Part shown: positions 1-9,667 of the stretch, in pieces | Numbering within the stretch: the stretch's first letter is position 1 | How the letters are laid out: the number at the start of each line of letters is the position of its first letter | Origin: Rhodobacteraceae bacterium UBA3069 | Lineage (GTDB): Bacteria > Pseudomonadota > Alphaproteobacteria > Rhodobacterales > Rhodobacteraceae | Length of the DNA stretch: 64,000 bases | NCBI GenBank assembly: GCA_002366795.1 | Contig: DFBX01000123.1 | Coordinates: forward strand, 1-64,000 | Reading direction: 5' to 3' | Translations under genes and position numbers: made by a program | Notes under the pieces: model-generated | Told to the model about the DNA's origin: nothing | Seen by the model: only the letters and a program-made list of their open reading frames with translations | The model's database searches: none

Positions 1-57
1 CACCAACTTTCAGCTATATCTCACAGGATCCACGGATAGTGCAGCGGAAACGCGCCC

Positions 58-1059
58 CTATCGACGCGCGCCGATCCAATGTGCTGCCCTTGATGCGGTC
101 TCGTAAAAGGCTGTCTTGGTGCGAGTCCATGCCTCTGTATAGGAATCGACCGGCACCAATGGCAGCGCGGTTTCATCGCCAGACAAAAGCGCAAGCGCTG
201 CGGCTTCGCCCATTACCGTGCCAGGCGCTATGCCGCGCCCGGAATAGCCGAATACGGCAAACCCGTCAGGCAGCCGTTGAATGCGCGGCAGTTTATCGTG
301 GGTCATCATGATCCGGCCAGACCAGAAATGATCAAAGCTTTGCCCCGCAAGGTGCGGAAAAAACTTGGTAAAATGCCTTTCCGCCCATGCGCGGTGCAGC
401 CCCATGGTATCAAGTGCGCCCATGGCCCCGATGATCAATCGTCCCGCCGCATCCCGTCGGATCGAGGTCATCACATTTGCCGTATCCCAGCATCCTTCTT
501 GCCCGTCCAGAATGCCCGCGCGAAGGTTGTCGCCCAACGGCGCGGTCGCCAGTTGAAAGAAGGTCACGGCGCTGGCCTGGGCGGCGTCGTGACCCTCGGT
601 GGATTGGTGATAGGCATTCGTGGCCAGCAGAAGTTTACGCGCCCGCAGAGAGATCGCCGCCTTTCAGGATAACGCGCCAGTGGTCCCCCTCGTGGCGCAG
701 GGCCAGAACGGGGCTGCGCTCGTGTAGCGAAGCCCCTGCCCCGATTGCCGCCGCCGCAAGCCCCTGAGCATAGGCCAATGGCTGCACCGTTCCGGCCCGT
801 GCGTCATGTAAGGACGCTTTGTAAGCGCCTGTTCCCACGCGTTTTTTCGTCTCATCAGCATCAAGCAAAGTGACCGGCGCGCCAAGCGCTTGTTGCTGGC
901 GCAAACGGTCCTTCAGATTGGCCAGGCCGGCGGCAGAATGGGCCAGGTGCAGGGTGCCATTCTGCCGCCGACAATGGCCAGATCAACCGTATGTTCTCCC
1001 TTATATTCAGTTGTTTGCAGCGCATTCTTACTGCTGGTTTGCCAAAGGTTTTTCTGCAT
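58..1059 (-). pseudogene. Degraded FAD-dependent oxidoreductase (DadA/glycine oxidase-like)
   Basis: Three pieces of one flavoprotein lie in different frames. The first (start ATG at 1059) ends in the opening of an FAD-binding Rossmann motif, VDLAIVGG, near 975. The frame then shifts and the protein resumes with NGTLHLAHSAAG, so roughly the rest of the Rossmann fold and the usual GASGRNGG segment appear to be deleted. The second piece hits a stop near 635; a one-base shift near 645 restores ARKLLLATNAY and the C-terminal substrate domain down to the stop at 58, which includes a GYSGRGIAPGT FAD-contact motif. The family oxidises amines or D-amino acids such as gamma-glutamylputrescine or glycine. 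With a lost nucleotide-binding core it should be inactive. Assembly error could explain the single-base shift but not the missing segment. The exact substrate class is not recoverable. Confidence 0.8.
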
Positions 1060-1074
1060 CCATCGCCCTGACGT

Positions 1075-1108
1075 AAAAAGGCCCGCGCCACCAAAAGGGA
1101 CACGGGCC
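1075..1108 (-). terminator. Rho-independent terminator of gcdH
   Basis: On the minus strand GGCCCG and CGGGCC close a stem whose loop contains a CCCTTTTGG core, followed directly by TTTTT. It lies about 27 bases after the gcdH stop and just upstream of the flavoprotein pseudogene, so it separates the two transcription units. Confidence 0.7.
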
Positions 1109-1134
1109 AAAGTGACCTGACAATTCAGATCAGA

Positions 1135-2355
1135 TCAAAAGAAAGCCTGCAAGCCGGTCTGCGCACGGCCGAGGATAAGCGCGTGCACATCATGCGCGCC
1201 CTCGTAGGTGTTCACGGTTTCCAGGTTGACCATGTGGCGGATTACGCCGAATTCCAGGCTGATCCCGTTGCCACCATGCATGTCACGGGAAAGACGCGCA
1301 ATATCAAGGGCTTTGCCGCAGTTGTTGCGCTTGACGATGGAAATCATTTCCGGCGCGGCCTCGGCCTTGTCCATCAGGCGACCCACCTGCAACGAGGCCT
1401 GAAGCCCAAGCGCGATTTCGGTCTGCATATCGGCCAGTTTCTTTTGGAACAGCTGGGTTTGCGCCAGCGGGCGTTTGAACTGGTGCCGGTCCAGCCCGTA
1501 TTGCCGCGCCGCGTGCCAGCAGAATTCGGCCGCGCCAAGCACGCCCCAGGAAATGCCGTAACGCGCGCGGTTCAGGCAGCCGAACGGCCCTTTCAGACCC
1601 TCTACATGCGGCAGCAGCGCGCCCTCGCCCACCTCGACATTGTCCATGACGATCTCACCGGTGATCGAGGCGCGCAGCGACATCTTGTTTTCGATCTTGG
1701 GCGCAGACAGACCTTTCGTGCCTTTTTCCAGCACGAAACCGCGGATCTTGCCACCATGCGCTTCGGACTTGGCCCAGACCACGAAAACATCGGCGATCGG
1801 GCTGTTGGATATCCACATTTTCGACCCGTTCAGCACATAGCCGCCATCGGTCTTCTTGGCACGGGTTTTCATGCCGGCGGGGTCGGACCCGGCATCGGGT
1901 TCTGTCAGGCCGAAGCAGCCTATCCACTCGCCCGAGGAAAGTTTCGGCAGGTATTTCATGCGCTGTTCTTCGGAACCGTAGGCGTAGATCGGATACATCA
2001 CGAGGCTGGATTGCACCGACATCATCGAGCGGTAACCGCTGTCCACGCGCTCCACCTCGCGGGCGACCAGCCCGTAAGACACATAGCCCGCGCCCAAGCC
2101 ACCGTATTGTTCCGGCGTGGTGACACCAAGCAGGCCCATTTCGCCCATTTCGCGGAAGATTTCCGGGTCGGTCTGTTCCTTGGCAAATGCCTCTAGCACG
2201 CGCGGTTGCAGCTTTTCCTGACAATAGGCATGGGCGCTGTCGCGCATCATCCGCTCGTCATCTGTCAGCTGCTGGTCGAACCGGAACGCATCTTGCCAGT
2301 CGAAAGAGCCAAGATCGGGCGCATCCTTGGCGCGTAGGGCGGGTTTGTCGGACAT
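1135..2355 (-). CDS. gcdH: Glutaryl-CoA dehydrogenase (acyl-CoA dehydrogenase family)
   Basis: 406 residues, the usual length for GCDH. It catalyses FAD-dependent oxidation and decarboxylation of glutaryl-CoA to crotonyl-CoA in lysine, hydroxylysine and tryptophan degradation, passing electrons to ETF. The catalytic base is Glu385 in the C-terminal [10 protein letters not shown] motif. The glutarate-specific arginine is present as Arg109 in [12 protein letters not shown], and [11 protein letters not shown] (149-159) is the flavin/acyl-CoA loop. These motifs separate it from generic short-chain acyl-CoA dehydrogenases. A good AAGGAGAG ribosome site precedes the ATG. It stands alone, followed by a terminator and divergent from a LysR regulator at 2483, an arrangement typical of gcdH and its own activator. 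Confidence 0.95.
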   Translation of the reverse strand: MSDKPALRAKDAPDLGSFDWQDAFRFDQQLTDDERMMRDSAHAYCQEKLQPRVLEAFAKEQTDPEIFREMGEMGLLGVTTPEQYGGLGAGYVSYGLVAREVERVDSGYRSMMSVQSSLVMYPIYAYGSEEQRMKYLPKLSSGEWIGCFGLTEPDAGSDPAGMKTRAKKTDGGYVLNGSKMWISNSPIADVFVVWAKSEAHGGKIRGFVLEKGTKGLSAPKIENKMSLRASITGEIVMDNVEVGEGALLPHVEGLKGPFGCLNRARYGISWGVLGAAEFCWHAARQYGLDRHQFKRPLAQTQLFQKKLADMQTEIALGLQASLQVGRLMDKAEAAPEMISIVKRNNCGKALDIARLSRDMHGGNGISLEFGVIRHMVNLETVNTYEGAHDVHALILGRAQTGLQAFF

Positions 2356-2438
2356 GGGGGTCTCTCCTTCTTGGAATGTCGGGCTGGCGGGGTTATGAGT
2401 TTTCCGCCTATCTTGCGGGGGTATACAATGGAATTGAC

Positions 2439-2461
2439 GCGGAACCTAACGAGTTTCCCGC
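2439..2461. promoter_or_regulatory. Imperfect inverted repeat, candidate LysR operator
   Basis: GCGGAA and TTCCCGC face each other across 10 bases, 22 bp before the LysR start and about 85 bp before gcdH. LysR-type regulators often bind imperfect dyads in such divergent gaps. On the minus strand TATACC lies 18 bp downstream of TTAGGT, a possible gcdH promoter overlapping the dyad. Sequence reading only. Confidence 0.35.
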
Positions 2462-2482
2462 ATCTTTACATGAGGTTTAGGA

Positions 2483-3388
2483 ATGAACGAGCGGCGAATC
2501 CTTCCCTCTCTCGGTGCGTTGCGCGCGCTGGAGGCATTGGAAAGGCTGGGCAGCGCCACCGCCGTGGCCGAGGAATTGTCCCTGACCCAATCCGCCGTCA
2601 GCCGTCAATTGCAAACGCTGGAGGAACAGTTGGGCGTTACGCTGATCCTGCGCGAAAAGCGGCGGATGCGCCTGACGCCCGCCGCGCAGACCTATGCCGA
2701 GGAGGTTCGCGAAGCCCTGAACCGGATCGCCCATGCATCGATCAAGCTGCGGGTAAATCCAGAGGGCGGGCAGATCAATCTGGCGATCCTGCCGACTTTT
2801 GGAATGCGCTGGCTGGTGCCGCGCCTACCGGAATTCGCGCTGCGTCACCCTGATATTACGGTGAACATGGCCACGCGGCTGCACCGCTTTAACTTTGCGA
2901 CGCAAGGTTTTGATGCAGCGATACATTATGGTCAGCCGGATTGGCCCGGCACCGATCATCTGCGTCTGAAACCCGAGAATGTCGTGCCGGTTTGCGCGCC
3001 CGCCCTGTTGCAACGTCACACAATCGCCCGGCCCGAGGATATCCTGTCCCTGCCCCTGCTGCATATCCAGACGCGGCCAAAGGCATGGGCCGATTGGTTT
3101 GCCCATTGGGGGGTAAAGGCACCGATGCCGCAAGGCATGTTGCACGACCAGTTTTCCACCATCACGCAGGCCGCGCGGCATGGCCTTGGGGTGGCTTTGC
3201 TGCCCGATTATCTAGCGCAGCGGGATCTGGCTGCGGGGCGTTTGGTGCAAGCTTGGGGCGGTGCCACGCCGTCGCTTGGCAGCTATTACCTGATCTGGCC
3301 GAAAGAGAAACAGGCCGATCCCGCCTTGCAGAAATTCCGTGACTGGCTGGCAACCCAGGCCGAGGAGGAAGACGGTTTGCCGCGTTAA
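2483..3388 (+). CDS. LysR-family transcriptional regulator (GcvA-like)
   Basis: 301 residues. Residues 10-65 form the winged helix-turn-helix (LGALRALEALERLGSATAVA then LSLTQSAVSRQLQTLE), and the rest is a periplasmic-binding-protein-like effector domain. The end of that domain (GLGVALLPDYLAQRDLAAGRL) is typical of the GcvA/AmpR branch. It is divergent from gcdH across 127 bp, so control of gcdH by a lysine-catabolic intermediate is the natural inference; the ligand cannot be read from sequence. A GAGG site lies a few bases before the ATG. Confidence 0.88.
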   Translation: MNERRILPSLGALRALEALERLGSATAVAEELSLTQSAVSRQLQTLEEQLGVTLILREKRRMRLTPAAQTYAEEVREALNRIAHASIKLRVNPEGGQINLAILPTFGMRWLVPRLPEFALRHPDITVNMATRLHRFNFATQGFDAAIHYGQPDWPGTDHLRLKPENVVPVCAPALLQRHTIARPEDILSLPLLHIQTRPKAWADWFAHWGVKAPMPQGMLHDQFSTITQAARHGLGVALLPDYLAQRDLAAGRLVQAWGGATPSLGSYYLIWPKEKQADPALQKFRDWLATQAEEEDGLPR

Positions 3389-3413
3389 ATACACACCATA
3401 ACCCCCTGTAATT

Positions 3414-4103
3414 TCAGCCCAAAGCATAGCCCGCGCCGCGCACCGTGCGCAGCGGATTGTCGCCGCCCGCCTTGGTCAAGGCCTTGCGCAACCGGCCCAC
3501 ATGCACATCGACGGTGCGTGTGTCGACATAGATGTCGCGCCCCCAGACCCGGTCCAAAAGCTGTTCACGCGAGAACACGCGCCCCGGCTTTTCCATGAAA
3601 GTGGACAGCAGGCGAAATTCGGTCGGGCCAAGTTTCACCGGAACCTCGCTGCGGGTGACTCGGTGGGTTTCCGCGTCCAGCACGATATCCTGGTATTCCA
3701 GACGCTCGCCCATTGTGGCGGGACGGGTGCGGCGAAGCTGCGCGCGCACGCGGGCCAGCAATTCCACCACGGAATAGGGTTTGACCACGTAATCGTCGGC
3801 CCCGGTTTCCAGCCCGCGCACCTTGTCCACCTCTTCGGACCGCGCCGACAGCATGATCACCGGCACCCCGCGTGTTTCGCTGCGCATTTTCAACCGGCGG
3901 CACACCTCGATCCCGGAGACATTGGGCAGCATCCAGTCCAGCACGATGATATCGGGGGCGACTTCATCGACCAGTAACAAGGCCTCTTCGCCGTTTTCCG
4001 CCTGCGCCACGTCAAAGCCTTCGGCCTCCAGATTATAGGCTAGGACCTCACGTTGCGAGGGCTCGTCCTCGACGACCAGAACGGTTGGGCGGTCTGCGGA
4101 CAT
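3414..4103 (-). CDS. phoB: Phosphate regulon response regulator PhoB
   Basis: 229 residues from the chosen ATG at 4103, which follows GAGGAC at good spacing and lies 4 bp after the phoU stop; an upstream ATG at 4127 would overlap phoU. An N-terminal receiver domain has the acidic pocket (Glu12/Asp13), the phospho-acceptor Asp56 in VLDWMLP and Lys108 in VVKPYS. A C-terminal OmpR/PhoB winged helix follows (GPTEFRLLSTFMEKPGRVFS, WGRDIYVDTRTVDVHVGRLR). When phosphorylated by PhoR at low phosphate it binds Pho boxes and activates transcription; a clear box lies before pstS at 9668-9696. It is the last gene of the pst-phoU cluster. Confidence 0.95.
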   Translation of the reverse strand: MSADRPTVLVVEDEPSQREVLAYNLEAEGFDVAQAENGEEALLLVDEVAPDIIVLDWMLPNVSGIEVCRRLKMRSETRGVPVIMLSARSEEVDKVRGLETGADDYVVKPYSVVELLARVRAQLRRTRPATMGERLEYQDIVLDAETHRVTRSEVPVKLGPTEFRLLSTFMEKPGRVFSREQLLDRVWGRDIYVDTRTVDVHVGRLRKALTKAGGDNPLRTVRGAGYALG

Positions 4104-4107
4104 GGGA

Positions 4108-4827
4108 TTAGTCCTCATTCTCTTCAAACGGCTTTCCCTCGGCCAGATCGGCCTTGGGCCGTTTGTCCTCGGGCATTTCGCCGGTCACAAGATAGACCAC
4201 CTGTTCCGCGATAGAGGTGACATGATCCCCCATCCGTTCGGTGTTCTTGGCGATGAAATGCAGGTGCATGCAGGCGGTGATGTTGCGCGGGTCTTCCATC
4301 ATGAAGGTCAGGAATTCGCGAAACAGCGCATTGTACATCTGGTCCACGTCATGGTCGCGCTGGATCACGTCATGAGCTAGGGCGACATCGCGCTGGATAT
4401 AGGCGTCCAGCGCGTCCTTCAGCATCAACTGCACCTCTCGCGCCATGCGGCGCAGGGCGGACTGCGCGCCGCTGATCGGCGACATCTGCACCAGCACGCC
4501 GGTGCGCTTGGCCATGTTTTTCGAATAATCGCCAATCCGTTCAAGGTTCGCGGCGATCTTCATCACGGTCAGCACGACGCGCAGGTCGATGGCGGTGGGC
4601 GCGCGCAGCGCGATCAACTGGGCGCATTGCTCGTTGATGGTTTCCTCAAGGTCGTCAATGGCGCGGTCGCCTTCACGCACGGCTTCGGCCAGTTCCACGT
4701 CGCGCTCTTCCAGCGATTTGGCTGCGTTCAGGATGGCCTCTTCGACCAGCCCGCCCATCCGCATGATAAGCCCTTGAATACCCTCAAGATCGCGGTCGAA
4801 GGCAGAGGCAATATGTTGGGTTGTCAT
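4108..4827 (-). CDS. phoU: Phosphate signalling protein PhoU
   Basis: 239 residues, family-typical, made of two repeats of a three-helix bundle with the acidic metal-binding motifs NLERIGDYSKNM and NTERMGDHVTSIAE at matching positions. PhoU couples the Pst transporter to PhoR and keeps the kinase in its phosphatase state when phosphate is plentiful. The start at 4827 is preceded by a full AAGGAGGTC site that overlaps the end of pstB, which suggests translational coupling. The open frame continues upstream through pstB, but that extension is out of character with the family. Confidence 0.96.
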   Translation of the reverse strand: MTTQHIASAFDRDLEGIQGLIMRMGGLVEEAILNAAKSLEERDVELAEAVREGDRAIDDLEETINEQCAQLIALRAPTAIDLRVVLTVMKIAANLERIGDYSKNMAKRTGVLVQMSPISGAQSALRRMAREVQLMLKDALDAYIQRDVALAHDVIQRDHDVDQMYNALFREFLTFMMEDPRNITACMHLHFIAKNTERMGDHVTSIAEQVVYLVTGEMPEDKRPKADLAEGKPFEENED

Positions 4828-4838
4828 CTCTGACCTCC

Positions 4839-5636
4839 TTAACCGATCCGACCGGTGATATAGCTTTCCGTGCGCGGATCCTTTGGTTTGGTGAATATCT
4901 GGTTGGTGTCGCCGTATTCCACCAGGTTGCCCAAGTGGAAAAACGCGGTTTTCTGGCTGACCCGTGCGGCCTGCTGCATCGAGTGGGTCACGATCACCAC
5001 CGAATACTGGCTGCGCAATTCGTCGATCAACTCTTCGACCTGGGCGGTGGCGATCGGGTCCAGCGCGGAACATGGCTCGTCCATCAGCAGCACCTCGGGT
5101 TCGGTGGCCACGGCGCGGGCGATGCACAGGCGCTGTTGCTGGCCGCCGGAAAGGCCAGTGCCGAGCGATTGCAGGCGGTCTTTGACCTCGTCCCAAATCG
5201 CCCCGCGGCGCAGGGATTTCTCCACGATCTCGTCCAGTTCGGCCTTGTTGCGGGCCAGGCCGTGAATGCGCGGACCATAGGCCACGTTGTCATAGATCGA
5301 CTTGGGAAACGGGTTGGGTTTCTGGAACACCATGCCGACCTTGGCGCGCAGCTGCACCGGATCCACCTTGCGGTCATAGATATTTTCGCCATCAAGGGTG
5401 ATGTCCCCCTCGACCCGGCAAATGTCGATCGTGTCGTTCATCCGGTTCAGGCAGCGCAGGAAGGTGGATTTGCCACAGCCCGACGGGCCGATAAAGGCGG
5501 TCACGGTCTTGTCCTGAATATCCACGTTCACGTCCTTGATCGCGTGGGTTTCACCGTAATAGACCTGCACGTTGCGGGCCGCTATCTTGTTTTCCTTGGC
5601 TTGCACGTTCGTCTCCAGCTTGGGCGCGTCATACAT
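4839..5636 (-). CDS. pstB: Phosphate ABC transporter ATP-binding protein PstB
   Basis: 265 residues. Walker A is GPSGCGKST, the ABC signature is [14 protein letters not shown] and Walker B is [13 protein letters not shown], followed by a switch histidine in IVTHSMQQA. The LRCLNRMND sequence after Walker A is diagnostic of PstB. It powers high-affinity phosphate import through PstC-PstA. It sits between pstA (18 bp gap) and phoU in the pst operon. Confidence 0.97.
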   Translation of the reverse strand: MYDAPKLETNVQAKENKIAARNVQVYYGETHAIKDVNVDIQDKTVTAFIGPSGCGKSTFLRCLNRMNDTIDICRVEGDITLDGENIYDRKVDPVQLRAKVGMVFQKPNPFPKSIYDNVAYGPRIHGLARNKAELDEIVEKSLRRGAIWDEVKDRLQSLGTGLSGGQQQRLCIARAVATEPEVLLMDEPCSALDPIATAQVEELIDELRSQYSVVIVTHSMQQAARVSQKTAFFHLGNLVEYGDTNQIFTKPKDPRTESYITGRIG

Positions 5637-5654
5637 GGGTCTGTCCTTTCCGTA

Positions 5655-7001
5655 TTACCAGCGGCGTTCGAAACGGCGGCGCAGAATGACGACCAGCGCA
5701 TTCATCGACACAAGAAAGACCAGCAGGATGATGATACCACCCCAGGCCCGTTCGTAAAAAGCGGGATCGGCGCGCTTGGCCCATTCATAGATTTGTGCAG
5801 GCATGGCCGAATTGGGCGACATAAGCCCCTCGGCGACCGAACCCGGTGCGTTCGACGCGATGAACCCGATCATCCCGATCAGCAGCAACGGTGCAGTTTC
5901 GCCAAGCGCCTGTGCCAGACCTATGATCGTGCCGGTCAGGATACCGGGCGTGGCCAAGGGCAGAACATGGTGGAAGACCGCCTGCATCTTCGAAGCCCCT
6001 ACCCCAAGCGCCGCGTCGCGGATGCTGGGCGGCACCGATTTCAGCGATGCACGGGTCGAGATGATGATCGTCGGCAGGGTCATCAGCGTCAGCACCAGCC
6101 CGCCCACCAGCGGTGCCGATTGCGGCAGGTTCATATAGTTGATGAACACGGCCAGACCCAGAATACCGAACACGATGGACGGCACCGCGGCCAAGTTCGA
6201 GATGTTCACCTCGATCAGGTCGGTCCAGCGATTTTTCGGCGCGAATTCTTCCAGGTAGATTGACGCGGCAACCCCGATGGGCAGCGACAGGAAAAGCACC
6301 ACCAGCATCATGAAGAACGAGCCGGCCATGGAAACACCCATCCCCGCCGCCTCGGGCCGTTGGTCCGACGCGTCCGATCCCAGGATAAAGGCAGGGTTGA
6401 AGGATTTGCGCAAAATGCCTGCGTCACGCAGGCTGTCCGCGAAATCCAGCTGTTCCGCCGAGATCGCCTTGTTGTCCGCCACGCTGATCCGGCTGACGCG
6501 GCCCTTCAGATAGCCATCGATCCAGGAATTGGCGAGGAACTTGAACTCGACCGTATGGCCGATCATGTCCGGGTTCGTCAGCACATAATTGCGCAGATCC
6601 GCCGCGACCGATTTGGACAGGATCGCCGCCTGTGTCTTGACCTTCAGATCGCTTTGCAGTCCCGCCTGTTCAAGCGTGGTTTCGAACCCCGCCTGGATGA
6701 TCGGTGCATAGCCGAAGGTGCTGACCTTCTTGATCTTTTCCAGGTCACGTTCGCCGGTCTTGTCCAGCTTTGCCTCCAGCAGGGGTACGTTCAGCGTGAT
6801 GAACGACTGCTGGAACGCGCCTGTGCCCTTGGACAGGATGGTGAACAGCAAGATCGCCAGCATCAGCAGGCCGGTCGCGATGGCCAGCATGCCGTAGAAC
6901 TTGAACCGCCCCTCGGCCGCGTTGCGGCGTTTGACACGCGGGCTTTGGGTATAGATCGACCCTTTGGGGGTCGGGCCCGTGGGAAGCGAAGCATCGGTCA
7001 T
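5655..7001 (-). CDS. pstA: Phosphate ABC transporter permease PstA
   Basis: 448 residues, longer than the roughly 280-300 of enterobacterial PstA. A first membrane helix (about 37-59) is followed by a soluble domain of about 160 residues, then the conserved permease core from about residue 225. The EAA-type cytoplasmic loop is present (SLKSVPPSIRDAALGVGAS). The long first periplasmic loop is characteristic of alphaproteobacterial PstA. The start codon overlaps the pstC stop as ATGA, so the two permease genes are translationally coupled. Confidence 0.94.
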   Translation of the reverse strand: MTDASLPTGPTPKGSIYTQSPRVKRRNAAEGRFKFYGMLAIATGLLMLAILLFTILSKGTGAFQQSFITLNVPLLEAKLDKTGERDLEKIKKVSTFGYAPIIQAGFETTLEQAGLQSDLKVKTQAAILSKSVAADLRNYVLTNPDMIGHTVEFKFLANSWIDGYLKGRVSRISVADNKAISAEQLDFADSLRDAGILRKSFNPAFILGSDASDQRPEAAGMGVSMAGSFFMMLVVLFLSLPIGVAASIYLEEFAPKNRWTDLIEVNISNLAAVPSIVFGILGLAVFINYMNLPQSAPLVGGLVLTLMTLPTIIISTRASLKSVPPSIRDAALGVGASKMQAVFHHVLPLATPGILTGTIIGLAQALGETAPLLLIGMIGFIASNAPGSVAEGLMSPNSAMPAQIYEWAKRADPAFYERAWGGIIILLVFLVSMNALVVILRRRFERRW

Positions 7002-8470
7002 TCGTATTGCTCCCGATATTTGCGCACGATGTAGAGCGCGAAGATGTTCAGCCCCAGTGTCAGGACGAAAAGGGTCAGGCCAAGGGCGAAGGCGACCAGC
7101 GTTTCGGGCGAGGAAAAGTCGCCGTCACCCGTCAACTGGCTGACGATCCGCGTGGTGATGGTGGTCATGGATTCCAGCGGGTTAAGGGAAAACTTGGCAA
7201 TGGCCCCCGCCCCCATGACGACGATCATTGTCTCACCAATCGCGCGGGACGCGGCCAGCAGTACCGCGCCGACGATGCCGGGCAGCGCGGCGGGCAGCAC
7301 CACCTGCCGGATGGTTTCGGAATGGGTCGCGCCCAGCCCCAAAGAACCGTCGCGCATGGATTGCGGCACCGCGTTGATGATGTCATCGGAAAGCGAGCTG
7401 ACAAAGGGGATCAGCATGATGCCCATCACCACGCCCGCCGTCAGGACCGAGGTCGCCCCCTTCATCCAGCTGACGCCCAAGGCACCGCCGTCGCCAAAAA
7501 TGGCCAGCAACGTCGGGCCGACCGTCAGCAACGCGAACAACCCGTAAACGATGGTCGGGATACCGGCCAGAATTTCCAGCATGGGCTTGGCGAAGGCACG
7601 GGTTTTCGCACCGGCATATTCCGACAGGTAGATCGCCGCGAAAAGCCCGATCGGCACGGCCACAAGCAGCGCGATGACCGAGATATAGATCGTGCCCCAC
7701 AGCAGCGGCAGGATGGACAATTCGCTGTCACCGCGAAAGTTCGGTGCCCATGTGCTGCCAAGGAAAAAGTCGGACCAGCTGTGCAGGCCAAAGAAGTTTC
7801 TGGTTTCGAACAACATCGACAGGACGATGCCGATGGTGGTCAGGATCGCCAGCGAGGCCGCGCCGATCAGCAACCCCATCACGGCCTTCTCCACCACGTT
7901 GCGGGCGCGGAAATCGGCCCGCGTGCGGGCGATGGAATAGCCAAGCCCGCCAAGGGCCAGCAGGATGACCAGGCCAGTCATCCAAAGGGCCGCGGTTTTG
8001 CTGAGTTCGCGATAGGTCTGTGCCGCGCGCAATATCTCGGGCTTCACGTCAGAGCCGAGCGCGACGCCCACTTCGCCCAGAAGCCCGCGAATATCGCTGT
8101 CATCGGCGCGCAGCGCGCGCGCCTCTTTCGCGCTCAGCGCGGATCGGGCCACGGCCAGGTCCAGCCCCTCGGCCACGCGGCGCACATCGGACATCACCAG
8201 GTCAATCGAGGAGCCTTTCGCCACGAATGTGTCCGGGATCGTGCCCTCGGTCGCGCGGTTGACCAGCATGGGCTGCGCGATCATCCAGACGGCGATCAGC
8301 AGCAACGCCGGAATGGTCGTGAACAGCGCCACGTTGACGCCGTAATAATTGAGTCGTGAATGGAGTTTGCGTGCATCCCCGCCAGCGGCGGCAAGGGCGC
8401 GCATGCGCCCAAACACATAGCCGGCCACGCCAAGGGCAAGGACGGCAAGGACAAGCCAGAAAACAGGCAT
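6998..8470 (-). CDS. pstC: Phosphate ABC transporter permease PstC
   Basis: 490 residues from the ATG at 8470, which follows CGGAGC; the frame stays open to 8518, but that extension has no obvious ribosome site. N-terminal hydrophobic segments flank an enlarged soluble region, and the conserved permease core follows with the EAA loop (PQSMRDGSLGLGATHSE). It pairs with PstA to form the channel. It is separated from pstS by a strong stem-loop and overlaps pstA by 4 bp. Confidence 0.94.
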   Translation of the reverse strand: MPVFWLVLAVLALGVAGYVFGRMRALAAAGGDARKLHSRLNYYGVNVALFTTIPALLLIAVWMIAQPMLVNRATEGTIPDTFVAKGSSIDLVMSDVRRVAEGLDLAVARSALSAKEARALRADDSDIRGLLGEVGVALGSDVKPEILRAAQTYRELSKTAALWMTGLVILLALGGLGYSIARTRADFRARNVVEKAVMGLLIGAASLAILTTIGIVLSMLFETRNFFGLHSWSDFFLGSTWAPNFRGDSELSILPLLWGTIYISVIALLVAVPIGLFAAIYLSEYAGAKTRAFAKPMLEILAGIPTIVYGLFALLTVGPTLLAIFGDGGALGVSWMKGATSVLTAGVVMGIMLIPFVSSLSDDIINAVPQSMRDGSLGLGATHSETIRQVVLPAALPGIVGAVLLAASRAIGETMIVVMGAGAIAKFSLNPLESMTTITTRIVSQLTGDGDFSSPETLVAFALGLTLFVLTLGLNIFALYIVRKYREQYE

Positions 8471-8499
8471 GGCAGCTCCGCATTGGGAAGGGTCGGACA

Positions 8500-8530
8500 G
8501 GTGGGGGCAGGCGCGCACGCCTCCCCCACC
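8500..8530 (-). promoter_or_regulatory. Intercistronic stem-loop between pstS and pstC
   Basis: GGTGGGGG-c-AGGCG pairs with CGCCTCCCCCACC around a CGCA tetraloop: 13 base pairs with one bulged base and mostly G-C. There is no T run after it on the minus strand, so it is more likely an mRNA stabiliser or partial attenuator than a full terminator. It would let pstS transcripts outnumber the permease message. Confidence 0.7.
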
Positions 8531-8538
8531 TAAGGCGA

Positions 8539-9579
8539 TTACATGTTCGAACCCATGGTGGCTTCGTCCGCCACGACTGCCTGGGTTTCGGCCAGTTCGG
8601 GGTCGGACACCAGGCCATATTCGGCAAGCGGGCCATCGGGGCCTGCGATCTCGTCCGCGACGAAGAATTCAGCAAATTCCTTCAGGCCGGGGATCACGCC
8701 GATATGCGCCTTCTTGATGTAGAAATACAGCGGGCGCGACACGGGGTATTCGCCGGTTGCGATCGCTTCAGTCGAGGGAACGATGCCCGACATGGTGGCC
8801 ACTTGCAGCTTGTCGGTATTGTTCTCGTAGAAGGCCAGACCAAAGACGCCGATGCCGTCCTTGTTGGATTCGATGCGGGCCAGCGTTTCGGTGTAGTCGC
8901 CGTCGATGTCCACCGACACACCGTCGGTGCGCAGCGAAATGCAGGATTTCTCGGCGGCTTTCTTGTCGTCGCCATTGGCCGCTTTCAGAACCTCGAAGGC
9001 ACCGGTAGCTTCGCAGCCCGCCAGGATCACCTTGTCCTCGAACACTTCACGGGTGCCGTGCTTGGTGCCGGGGATAAAGACCTGGATCGGCTGGTCGTGG
9101 AAGGCCGCATTCACGTCTTTCCACGAGGTATTGGGGTTGGCGACCATTTCGCCGTTTTTCATGATGGTGTCGGACAGGGCCAGATACCAATCGGTCGGGG
9201 TGAATTCGAACCCGTTGCCCGCCTTGTCGGATGCAAACACAATGCCGTCATAGCCGATGCGCACTTCGATGATGTCGGTCACGCCGGCACCCGCGCAGGC
9301 TTTGATTTCGCTGTCCTTGATCTGGCGTGAGGCATTGGCCACGTCGATCGTGTTCTCGCCCACGCCTTCGCAAAAGCGCTTCAGCCCGGCCGAGGAGCCG
9401 CCCGATTCAACAACCGGGGTCGGGAAGTCGAAGTTTTCGCCAAAGGCTTCGGCTACAATGGAGGCATAAGGCAGCACGGTCGAAGACCCGGCAACCTGCA
9501 CCTGGTCACGGGCGGCAGCAGCGGTTGCGGAAACGGCAGTGATCGCCAGTGCAGAGACGGACAGTTTCACGAAGGACAT
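8539..9579 (-). CDS. pstS: Periplasmic phosphate-binding protein PstS
   Basis: 346 residues with a Sec signal peptide cleaved after about residue 23 (SATAAA then RDQVQ). AGSSTVLPYASIVAEAF is the N-terminal phosphate-binding loop, and ESGGSSAGLKRFCEG and FIPGTKHGTREVFEDKV carry the further ligand residues; the length and GSST/GGSSAG order match PstS. It captures phosphate for PstCAB. First gene of its transcription unit, with an AGGAG site and a Pho box about 90 bp upstream. The 250-bp gap from phoR implies that it can be transcribed on its own. Confidence 0.95.
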   Translation of the reverse strand: MSFVKLSVSALAITAVSATAAAARDQVQVAGSSTVLPYASIVAEAFGENFDFPTPVVESGGSSAGLKRFCEGVGENTIDVANASRQIKDSEIKACAGAGVTDIIEVRIGYDGIVFASDKAGNGFEFTPTDWYLALSDTIMKNGEMVANPNTSWKDVNAAFHDQPIQVFIPGTKHGTREVFEDKVILAGCEATGAFEVLKAANGDDKKAAEKSCISLRTDGVSVDIDGDYTETLARIESNKDGIGVFGLAFYENNTDKLQVATMSGIVPSTEAIATGEYPVSRPLYFYIKKAHIGVIPGLKEFAEFFVADEIAGPDGPLAEYGLVSDPELAETQAVVADEATMGSNM

Positions 9580-9667
9580 ATGGATAGCTCCTGTTTGTCG
9601 ATGTCTTGATCGCCCGGGTTGCGCGGCGACCTTGCGGCGGGTGCTAATGGTCTTGCGCTATGCTTTT

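Noticed and set aside
4821..6263. A 480-codon open frame on the plus strand opposite pstB and pstA.
   Set aside because: It is antisense to well-recognised genes and rich in His/Arg/Gln, the signature of a reverse-frame shadow in GC-rich DNA. Similar long shadows at 7007-8359, 14724-15833, 17238-18587, 38760-39785, 50824-52143 and 57601-58896 were dropped for the same reason.
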